Positions 50,014-59,796 of a stretch of DNA of 64,000 bases are shown piece after piece. The position numbers were made by a program, and so were the translations under genes. The first letter of the stretch is position 1; each line of letters begins with the position of its first letter. Source of the stretch: Pyrus communis (taxonomy: Eukaryota; Streptophyta; Magnoliopsida; Rosales; Rosaceae); the NCBI RefSeq assembly GCF_963583255.1, contig NC_084808.1, forward strand, positions 14,531,201 to 14,595,200, given 5' to 3'. Under the pieces are notes generated by a model. The model saw only the letters and a list, made by a program, of their open reading frames with translations. It did no database searches and was not told the DNA's origin.

Positions 50014-50211
50014 GGAATTGGATCATCTCCGAGGCAAACCCTCAGGATCCTCCTGACCCACTAACACGAGCCATTGGATTTCGATGCAACGGCTACAAAT
50101 AGCAGGCCCCTCTAAAGTTATAATAATTGTAATCGTTGGATCAAAATCCAACGGCCCATGTTATTTGGTAAGGAGGATCTCAAAGATTTGCCTCGGAGAT
50201 GATCCAATTCC
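50014..50211. repeat. Mutator-type MITE at the edge of the gypsy LTR
   Basis: A 198-bp element with perfect inverted ends GGAATTGGATCATCTCCGAGG, flanked by the perfect 9-bp duplication CATCATAAT (50005-50013 and 50212-50220). The left copy of the duplication includes the last bases of LTR2. Confidence 0.93.
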
Positions 50212-50221
50212 CATCATAATC

Positions 50222-50805
50222 ATTCTAAGTCGAACCATGCCGATCGACCTTATCGTCGTAAAGAAGATACAGCAAACTCGCAGGTGGCACATTGCAAAAT
50301 ATGCAAATCTAGATTCCATACACCAAAAAAGAATTATATTTTATGCATAAATAAATTCATTAGCACACCACATTTTTGATATAACACATCGCAAATATGC
50401 AATATAAGCTTTAATATTCTACATCAACAAACAATATGTAAAATGAATTTGAATTTTGTCGGTCCCTTTATTCATTGTCTTTTTCTTTTTATAATTTTTT
50501 TTTTCTTTTGGTTTTTGAGAAAGAATAAATTAAATTAGATTAGATAGCAGAAATTTGAGAAAAACAAAATTAAAATGAGGGAAGTGGGAAGAATGATCTA
50601 ACCGAGCTCAACTCAACTTGCTGACATCACCCCCCAGTGTGCACATCCTCATCCTGCACCCCATATTACCCTTATGTATTTCAGTGGTTCTTTTCCCAAC
50701 AGTACACCCTCGGCGCAAATTAGCACCAACAAAGCTGTTACTCTCATCTCCCTGAATATTTCCCACCAAAGATCCAACCCGTTAACCCATCTCCATCCGG
50801 GTTGA
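50222..50805. other. 3' flank of the C2-domain gene
   Basis: AT-rich sequence, with no gene seen. It must contain the 3' untranslated region and polyadenylation signal of the minus-strand gene that ends at 50806. Confidence 0.5.
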
Positions 50806-52407
50806 TCATACGTAGCTTAGATCTCCTACTGATGGACTCCGATGGACCCGCCCACCATTCTTACTCCCGTTCTTCCTTTGAGGTTTTTCTTGGTCACCCG
50901 ACCCGCATACAATGGAGCACTCGATTCCACATATGTTACTAAAGCAAGAGAATAGCCCATTGCTCCCATCGCTGTGTCGCCGTGTGTGGCGCGTTTCACT
51001 GGATTTAAAGCTCGAAAACTCTCCCCTATCATACACTGGAGGGAGCTCCGTCCGCCACCGCTCGAGCTTCGACTGCAACCCCTCCACGCTGTCGTCCTCG
51101 TTCCACGCGCCCACCACAACCGAGCTCTCGTTGTCCTGGTCCACTCGCTCCTTTGCGATCGCCGCAGCCACCTCCGACGGCGACGGCCCCAGCTCCGACT
51201 CCGTTAGGAACGGTACAGCCATGAGGTTCGACTTTCTTGGCGTCGCGTACGCGTCGTAGGGCGACTGCAGCCTCTGGAATGGCGACTTGCCAGCTGGCAG
51301 AGCCGACCTCCGAGCGGGTGTAGCACCAAAATTGTCCACCAGGGTGAATTTCGGGGAGGGCTTGTGACTGGCAGGCATCTTTCTCGGTGGTTCTTCAGCT
51401 TCAGAGGCGCTGAGGACGGAGCTGGCCGGTTTCTCGTTGCTACTGCTATCGTTCTTCGGTGGGTCCTGCGTGCCGACATCGGAGGCGCTCAGTGCGGAGC
51501 TTGGCTTCCCTTTTTTGTCTTTCCGACTCTTTGGTGGGCCCACATCGGAGGCACTGAGCATGGAGCTCGCCTTCCCCTTTCGGTAACTAACATCCGACGC
51601 GCTGACTACAGAACTTGCTTTTCCCTTTTTGCCCTTCCTGTAAATTATATCTGATGAGCCGCCAACCAACGAGCTCGCCTTGGAACCGCGACCCTTCTTG
51701 CTTTTTCTAGCGTTGACGTCTGATGAGTTAACCACGGACGTTGCTTTTTCCGTTTTACCCTTGAATCTGAATTCCTTTTCTCTCAGCTCTGACCCGAACA
51801 TTGAGCTGGAGTCGCTCTTGGTGCGCCTCAGCTCGGGCTTCGAATACGTTGTCATTTGGCTTCCGGTGTGGTGGGTTTTGGTGCTGCGCGGCGCGTCGTC
51901 CTCGCCCATCAAAGTTTTATATCCAACTGCTGAGGCGCTGAGTTGGGAATACAAAGGCATGCTCCGCATAGAGCTATGAAGCAGCGCCACGCCGATGTTT
52001 AGAATCCCCTGCGGCCGACCCGAGGGGCGGCGCACCTGGAGCGCCACGAAACGCATGCCCACTTGAGGATGGTGGTGGTGGGGCTTTGCCGGGGTTGGAA
52101 TAAGGTTACCAACCAAGATACGGACGGTTCCCACGTGAACATCCTTGAACCAATGCAGGGCGTAGATCTCGATCATGACCGCGGATGTGTCTTCATGCAA
52201 GAAGTCCTCGTCGACCCGGAACACAAACTTGTCGTTCCATGTAGGGTTGTTGTGGCCTGAGGTGTCCACCCGTGTTGAGAGTTTTCGATCCGGGTGCACC
52301 CATGCAACGGCGTATGTGCGCATGGAACGCGACATGGGCGCAAGGTCCTGCGCTGATATCACGTTGAGTTCCAAAAGCTGGAATGGAGCTAAGATTGATT
52401 GGGACAT
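50806..52407 (-). CDS. C2-domain protein, SRC2-like, with Ser/Lys repeats
   Basis: A single open frame of 533 codons, apparently intact. Residues 9-105 form a C2 domain (LLELNVISAQDL, TYAVAWVHPD, NNPTWNDKFVFRV, IEIYALHWFKDVHVGTVRI), a fold that binds membrane phospholipids or proteins, often with calcium. HHHHPQVGMRFVALQVRRPSGRPQGILNIGVALL follows, typical of the plant SRC2-like group. The region 221-337 carries about six degenerate repeats of the type GKASSVLSASDV, separated by basic stretches. The C-terminal part is basic and serine-rich with a cysteine cluster (SCFSNICGIECSIVCG, 487-502) that might be lipid-modified (inference). No transmembrane segment or signal peptide is seen. Start at 52407 because MSQSILAPFQLLELNV matches the family opening. 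Base composition is distinctly GC-richer than the surroundings. Function in the plant is not known to me. Confidence 0.9.
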   Translation of the reverse strand: MSQSILAPFQLLELNVISAQDLAPMSRSMRTYAVAWVHPDRKLSTRVDTSGHNNPTWNDKFVFRVDEDFLHEDTSAVMIEIYALHWFKDVHVGTVRILVGNLIPTPAKPHHHHPQVGMRFVALQVRRPSGRPQGILNIGVALLHSSMRSMPLYSQLSASAVGYKTLMGEDDAPRSTKTHHTGSQMTTYSKPELRRTKSDSSSMFGSELREKEFRFKGKTEKATSVVNSSDVNARKSKKGRGSKASSLVGGSSDIIYRKGKKGKASSVVSASDVSYRKGKASSMLSASDVGPPKSRKDKKGKPSSALSASDVGTQDPPKNDSSSNEKPASSVLSASEAEEPPRKMPASHKPSPKFTLVDNFGATPARRSALPAGKSPFQRLQSPYDAYATPRKSNLMAVPFLTESELGPSPSEVAAAIAKERVDQDNESSVVVGAWNEDDSVEGLQSKLERWRTELPPVYDRGEFSSFKSSETRHTRRHSDGSNGLFSCFSNICGIECSIVCGSGDQEKPQRKNGSKNGGRVHRSPSVGDLSYV

Positions 52408-53800
52408 TGTCGCGATAGAGTAAAATAATTCAAATCGCGCTCAAAGCTTTTAGAATGGAAATTCAAATAGAAGCTAGGCTAGAATCTACAATTTACGTAT
52501 TTTCTCTTGTATTTAGATGTGACAATTGATAGGAAATCAAAGAGAAGGACGTCGTTGGTGTGTTGTTGAGAAAGTGGCGATGGTGAAGGAGATGATGGAG
52601 ATGGCTCCGCTCGTCGTCCGAAAAGAGGCGGCGGACGGACGACCAGAGGTGAGTGGAGGCATCTAATGGGAAGGAAAATATGTTTGGAAAAAAAAGGGAG
52701 GGGGAGAGAGAAAGAGGGCAGCTGCAAGGTGGAATTGTGTAAAAACAGCATAGAACAAGGAGGGTCCGTTATTTGAGAAAGACAAATGACGACGATGGGT
52801 GTTAGAGAGTGTTTGACCCCATGCTTTTTGTTTTGACTAGGTTTAATTTTGGAAAGTGGAGAGCGAGAGAGGGTTGTTAATTTTGGTGTAGTTACATGTA
52901 CCTACAGTCCCTAATCTAAATTTAGGGTTTAATTAAGTGTGGGATTTTATGGTCCTTTGAATCATGTGTGATCGTCTTCAGCTAACAGTAATTTTGTTTT
53001 GTTTTGTTTTTTTCATTTTCTTTGTTTTTTGTTGAGAGCTAACAGTAATTGTTACCAGTATCACCTTAATTAAGTCTTTATCCTAAAGCCATATTGAGAT
53101 AGGGAATCAAACTGCGGGAGATGCTTTGGCTTTAGCTGGTAGAGAAACCACAGAGTAGAGATGAGATGAATGTAAGCATAAAACACATTAATTTAGTACT
53201 TTGTAATATTATCCGGGAAACTGATTAATCTAGCTACTCTGTAATAATTATTCATGTGTGTATATATCTTATCTTCTCTATGTTTAACCGAAGTCGGTTC
53301 AGGTTCCTAATCATCAATCTTCAGTCTAAACATTTGATGAAGATTCCAAGTCTAACAAAAATTCTTTTGTTTGCACAATTAAAGTCATTTTATAAACCAC
53401 GTAAAAAATTGTTTGCCTCTCCAAAATGCAAACTTATAGTTTTCGGTCAAATGTGTATTTTACATCATGTTAATTAGAAAGCTTCCGGACAACAAAAAAA
53501 TGTAAAGTGTTCATCCAAAACATTTAGCGATGAGAGGCTCTAAGCCTCTAAGGAACGTCGTCATTAATGGAGCTATGCATGCATGGTGTCCATCGGGTGA
53601 CATCGAACACAGAGTACGTAGCATATGCGTGAGAAGTTGAGAATATCTTCAGATTTACAACTTGAACCGCATATATAATGAACTATGCATCTAAAATTGT
53701 CCCTCATGGTTTACGGGTCACTAATTAAGCACACACATAAGGACATATGTTTTGCTAGTAATATATCATTACTTCAATTTAAAACAATAGTTAGAAGCAA
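52408..53800. other. 5' flank of the C2-domain gene and intergenic
   Basis: The 52480-52750 part is purine-rich on the plus strand (GA repeats) and likely holds the 5' untranslated region and promoter of the minus-strand gene. Nothing further is recognisable up to 53800. Confidence 0.5.
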
Positions 53801-54083
53801 AACCCTTTTATATCAGAACATTTTATAGGGCACGAGGATTGCAGACCAACGTTTGGGGCATGAAGATCGCAATAGGCCGTTATCTTATCTATATAAACTG
53901 TGAAAAGTCTACCATTTCAGTATACCTTCTTTTCAATTCATTTATCCATCCAATCCCAGGTTGCTTCCCTTACCAACTATATCCAAGGTTCTACAACGTG
54001 CTAGTTGGGTGGCGGATAGAAGCCTAGCGCCTAGAGGACTAGGCGGGTGCTTGGTAGGGGCTTAGGCGGGGCCTCTAGAAATT

Positions 54084-54921
54084 CATGGAGTATGAATGTT
54101 CCACAAAGACGACTTCTTTCAAATATGGAAATGTTACAGCACCACCTACAATAGATTGGAGAAAGAAAGGAGCAGTAACACCTATCCAAGACCAAGGCCG
54201 ATGTGGTATGTAAATAATTTAATTTGGAACTTAAATCAAACTACGACTTAATTGCAATATTAAAAATCCATGTCTATTAATCTAACCATTATTTAATTTA
54301 TCCAGCAAAACGAATAAAATGTTTAATTTCAATGAAATACTTGCAGGATGTTGTTGCAGCGGTGGCAGTTATAGAGGGGATTACTAAGCTGAACTGGTAA
54401 ATTGATATCTTTGTCTGAGCAAGAGCTGGTTGATTGCGACCTAAACAGTGTGAACCAAAGTTGTGAGGGTGATTTGATGGATGATACGATTCAGTTCATC
54501 ATTCAAAACCACGGGCTTAGCGAGACTAATTACCCTTGCACGGGTGTTGATGGTACTTGCAGCAACACGAAGGAGGCCAGCCATGCATCCAAGATAACTG
54601 GCCACGACTGTGCCTGCAAACAGTGAAGCTGCCCTTTTGAAGGCTGTCACTAATCAACCAATTTCTGTTGCCATTAATGTTGGTGGTTCAGAATTTCAGT
54701 CATATTCAAGTGGTGTCTTTACAGGAACTTGTGGAACAAACCTCGACCATGGGGTTACCACTGTTGGTTATGGAGTTAGTGCTAATAAGATTAAGTATTG
54801 GTTAGTGAAGAACTCATGGGGCGCAGAATGGGGTGAAGAAGGGTACATAAAAATGCAAGGAGATGTTGAGAGAAAACGTCTTTATGGCATTGCTATGGAA
54901 GCCTCATACCCCACTGCATGA
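54084..54921 (+). pseudogene. Papain-like cysteine protease (SAG12-type), broken
   Basis: Two exon-like blocks: 54084 to about 54203 ([33 protein letters not shown], then GT) and about 54346-54921. The second contains [23 protein letters not shown], the histidine region [11 protein letters not shown] and the asparagine region [15 protein letters not shown], ending ASYPTA. The active-site cysteine segment (normally CGSCWAFS-like) is disrupted: after GCC the sequence drops to a short CSGG-like stretch, with a frame break and a TGA. A second frame break falls before [13 protein letters not shown]. The prodomain exon is not visible upstream, and 54000-54075 holds an unrelated repeat. In intact relatives this is a vacuolar protease of senescing leaves. 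Confidence 0.88.
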
Positions 54922-56953
54922 TATGTACATGATCAACTTGTACGTTTTTATAATTTTTTAATTTAATGAGGATAATGAAGGATTAGGCGAGTCAAATTAT
55001 TCTTAAGACTTGATCACTGAACTACAAAAGTAATCTTACTTTCTAACATGCACAGAACAGTTAGAAAGAACCAAGACCTGAGATTTAGCCATCAACTTGT
55101 ACGTTTAATACAACATGCTATATATGTGGTATATCTGCATCAAGTGAACGACTTATACAACTTTTTTGTTAAATAAGTAGACAATGGATTGGTTTAGATA
55201 TACAAAATTAAGCTCAAATAAAACCCAACCAATATGAAGCCCAAAGAAACAAACCAAAAGCCCAAAGGTTTTCAAATTTCTACCCCAGTGAAAGATTCAG
55301 GCCTAAAATAAAATCCATGGCCACCGTCTTTGACAACTTGAACAAGAAATATAGTGGTGGTGATCGGCGTTTTGGTTGGGAAAACTGTGGAAGTACACGT
55401 GGCACAGCTTGCTGTCTCTCCAAGCAAACCAATAAACAAATGCTCACAGTAAAATACTAGCTTATGACCAACCTGACTTATTTCTATGGTTAATTTTTAC
55501 TTCTTATACATTCATTCTTAATTTTTGTCATCTGATCTTTTTTAATTCAGTCGATTCAATGGTTATAAATTAAGACGATGTGCAGGAAATAAAAAATGGT
55601 GTATGGATAGCACACCTCTATTTCTAACTTGTCCACATCCTTTTTCTTTTTTCTTTCTTAAAATGGAACACTGGTGGTTTAGCCACAGCACTCCACTCTT
55701 TCGGAAATTGGAAAGACTCACAAAGGCATTTCAGCCTCTCATGGCCACCATAATGCAATTCACCAGCAATAGGAATCGAACCAAAGACGTGCGGGCCTGA
55801 AATTTGTCTCTAACCACTAAGTCATCTGGTGATGGTTATGTTTCTACATCCTTCAATGACATATTCTTTTACCATTATAAGAAAAGCTAAAAAGCATAAA
55901 TATCCGCAGCCTCATTAGATCCTTAAACCCCACCCCGATTATCCTTCTCCCTCTTATTTCTGCCAGGAAATAAGTTTGCAGACATAAGATAGAGAGAGGG
56001 TAAGCCTTGATCACTATGTTTTTTTACACTAACGCCATATTTAAATGAGGGAATAAATTGGTCGCCTCTGGACACTACTTAATTACACTATCATTTGGTT
56101 CAGTGAGTTAATTAGAACTCAAGCCTCATTAGCCAGAAATAATTTACCTAAAAGATAAGGGTAGGTGGATTTGTTCACAAGCTTCCCCATTGTTCTGGTG
56201 AATTTCATGTCATTGCTTACTTTGCTTTATATTGACGTGGATGTCCAATTCCATGTATAAGGATTTCAAATTGTTTGAAGACCTACTTTACTTGCATATA
56301 TTGATGGAATCACGTGCATCTTGCTGCCTATTGGGTTTTGGTGCTAGGAAATGATTTTCGCACACCTGTTTGTTCTGAATGCACACTCAGGTTTATTTGC
56401 CTTCGAATTTAATAAAATGGGAACCGTTTTAAATAGGAATGTGCAGAAAGAGAAGCAGTGCAAAAATCATTTCCTTTGGTATTGGGATCGGGATCGCGAA
56501 ACTGATATGTTGTTGCTTTCTTTATACCTAAAGTCACATGTTCTTTCTTCCTTTGGATGAACAGGAAATGAAGGTATATAAATTATAGAATACTGCATAA
56601 ACAAATGGGAGTCACAATTTCACATACATATGATATTGTTTCCAAAACCAAACGGGTACAGCCAGCTGCTTTGATAAGTATTTAGCTAAATTTCAACACA
56701 CACACACTATGTGATGTTCCTTAAGGCTACATGTTCCTTGCATATTTGGGTATAGCCGGTTGATTAGAACAGTGTACTCTCTTTTGCACTTAAGTTGGAA
56801 TCTCTCCTCGTAATATAAATTAGATTAATTAGAATATGGCTTGCATAAAGAAAAGGCTACATGTACGTTTGGTTATTAGCAGAGGCAACTGAACACGATC
56901 TGTTACTCACATAAGTGGCTCTGATTAATTTCAATATTGTTTTAAATTTACAG
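54922..56953. other. Intergenic, no gene seen
   Basis: AT-rich DNA with a decayed MITE-like piece near 55495-55615. A first exon of the downstream TPR-like gene could lie here but I could not recognise one. Confidence 0.5.
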
Positions 56954-59274
56954 GTCAAAGGCACAGAAATTGTAGATCTCAAGCAAGTAAAAGAATATAG
57001 TTTAATAAAGCTTGTTGAATGTACCACAGAAGCCCTTCAACCCGCCACTGAAACATCTTTTTCATGCAACTCTTCTTCTCCAAACTCTCATTCCGCTTCC
57101 GGGTTCACAGAATTCAATCAAGAATCCAAAAGTTTGGACTTCAAAGCCATTCGGCGAACTCAGTCTGACAGAAACTTAGAAGAAACTACTAGTCTATAGT
57201 TGTTGTGACGTGGAAGAGTTAAGGAATTCAGTTGCACCATTGAAGTCTTCATATAAACATGATCACGACTCAATGCTGGAAACAGCTCCTTCTTTTTCGA
57301 TATTTAACGAAGCAAGTGAGTTTCGTGATGAAATGATTCCGAGGCAGGATTCGAAACAAGAACCACTGGGGAGGACTACTACAGTAGGAGATAGCACAGA
57401 CGTGACCTGGGGTGGAGGCTTGAGCTTTGAGAAGATGGGATTGATTGAGGAGAAAGAGGAAGAGGAAGGTTTGAAGGCGATCTGGACTTTGCGCATTGAT
57501 GAAGAAGTAAAAAGACCTGCCAGTCCTCCCTTGTATCTTGCAACAGGGGTTGGGGTTGGTGGTGCTGGTTCTGGTTGTGATGCTTGGGATAATGATTTAA
57601 CTACTGAAATTGTCGATGCGAGCGACAATCCCAAAGAGTATTATAAGAGGATGGTTGATGAATATCCCTGCCACCCTTTGTTCCTCAGGAAGTATGGTCA
57701 AGCTTTGAAGGTAAGATTTCTTTCTTCAAAGATGTCTTCTTTTTTCCTCTGTTGTTTTCCCTATTTTGGTTGTTCTTAAATTTGTGATTAGGGCTATATT
57801 TAGAATTAGGAGAAGGTAAAACTGATAGTGGTATCCAAATTTCAGTTTCAATAGATAAATTCAAATCTGTGTTTCCATATCTGTACTCGATTGTGATTGT
57901 CGTGGGCAAGGTCTAACCCTTTGTTATTTGTTACAGAACAAAGCTTGATTTCTAATTCTAGTGTAATGTGAATCAACGCTTTCATGGCAGGCTAAGGGAG
58001 ATTTCGATGGAGCTGAAGATTTCTGTTTCCGTGCTACACTAGCGAATCCTGGAGATGGTGAGGCTTTATGTCAATATGCCACGCTGGTTTGGCAGCTTCA
58101 TCGTGACCAAGATAAAGCCGTGAGTTACTTTGAACGTGCAGCTCAGGCTAGTCCTCACGACAGGTACCATTTTATTGATTAAATCTTTCTCCGAAGAAAA
58201 CAGAAATCTACTTTCACACTACTTGCTGAAGCAGTTGGGTTTTGTACAAATCCGCGTACATTTCGTCAAAGTGATGCAAAAAGATCTTGACCAGATTGCT
58301 GTTTAGGCTGTTTAGCACATCTGAATGTTAATAATTTGTTTCTGGATTGGAGCAATATTCTTGCAGCATACGCTAGTTTTCTTTGGGAAATAGAGGATGA
58401 CTCGGAAGAAGATGAAGCATGTCGTGGTCAGATTGAGGTGTTTTATTGGTCTTTTTGTTCGCTGGTTGAAGATATGATGGCATTTGAGAATGCTTACGTT
58501 ACTGTAAATGACCTAATGCCCTGTGGAACAGATTCAGGATGTCACGGGGCGATGGTGTGCCTGATACGGCAGCAGCTGGCTCGAGGAGTGACGACCCTGA
58601 GGAGAATTACAAGATGATGATTGAAGAGAACCCCAACAACGCTTTGTTGCTAAGAAATTATGCTCAGTTTTTGTGGCGGGTGAGAAACGTGCATTCTGCT
58701 CTCTTATCATTCGGTTTTTTATATAAAACCTCAACCTAAGAAAAGTATGAAGCTACTGCAGATATGATTTCCCCCACCGTTATTGATTTATTTCAGTTTG
58801 TTTTTGTGATTGACCGATTGGAGATGATCTCATTGCTTTCTTTCATACTTATCGTGACTGCTTACAGTCCAAGGGAGACCTTCAAGGAGCACAAGAGTAG
58901 TATTTGCAGGCGACACTAGCTGATCCTGGGGACGGTGAGATCATGGCTCAATATGCAACACTGGTATGGGAACTTCATCACGACAGTAAGAGGGCACTGT
59001 CGTACTTTGAGCGAGCAGCTCAAACTAATCCCGAAGACAGCTCAACCTGGAAACATTGTCTTGAAAATGTGCTTCTGTATTCTGTAGTAATATAGCTTTA
59101 TTGACCGGATTAAATGACCTGTTAACATTTGGTTCCATTGTTTTCAGCTATATTCTTGCGGCGTATGCTCATTTCCTTTGGGAACATGACGAAGAAGATG
59201 AGGACAGCGTAACGCAAGCTCACGTCCAAGCGCCTCTTGTACAAGGAGGAGTGGAGAGCGTTGGAAACGCCTGA
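56954..59274 (+). pseudogene. TPR-like protein with duplicated domain, broken
   Basis: Exon-like blocks: 56954-57710, 57991-58163, 58353-58437, 58532-58679, 58868-59040 and 59148-59274. The first holds RAIRRTQSDRNLE-type residues, then an acidic region and EYYKRMVDEYP. The second and third complete one TPR-like unit (FDGAEDFCFRATLANPGDGE, YATLVWQLH, YFERAAQ, AAYASFLWEIEDD). Blocks four to six repeat the unit (YKMMIEENPNNALLLRNYAQFLW, YLQATLADPGDGE, YFERAAQ, AAYAHFLWEHDEED). Lesions: frame break with TAG near 57197-57200, frame break near 58540-58560, an in-frame TAG at 58898-58900 where a tyrosine is expected, and the donor GT after 59040 changed to CT. The family is common in plants with unknown role. 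An earlier 5' exon is not identified. A shortened protein covering only the first unit cannot be excluded. Confidence 0.8.
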
Positions 59275-59796
59275 ATTGCTAACACAGATTGCCGGATTGA
59301 TGAATTAATATCTAATGCTTCAAAGGATCAGAAGCTGTACACTCTTCTTGTTTTTGTAACCGAGAAATACAACATAAAAATTCGAAGTAACTTCTGGGAC
59401 AAAGTCTCAATTTAGTGCAGAATCTATGTATCAATTCATGTAACTGAAGCTACATACAACAAATAGTTGCTGGTCTTGCCTGGCGCCCCGCCTTGTGCGA
59501 CTCTATTTGCGTGTAAGCGGCACCTTACTGCATTCTGTGTATCACAATTTTTGCACTTGTAGGAATGAATTTAAATTAACTGCATCAACAAGAGTGACTA
59601 TGGAGGATTTCGCAACGAAAAAATGAGGTCAAAATTGCAAAAATCCAACGCCAAGCAACTCCTCAGAAAAATATGATGGATATGCCTAATACATCTAAAG
59701 CTAAACCGACTCTACGGAATACCAGTATGTAGTTTTTGCAACCAATTAAAGTTATCTGCTGACCCAAAACTTTCCTTCGCTTGCTGTAAAATAATC

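Noticed and set aside
51364..51979. Plus-strand frames opposite the C2-domain gene
   Set aside because: Antisense shadows of a GC-rich coding exon with no recognisable domain.
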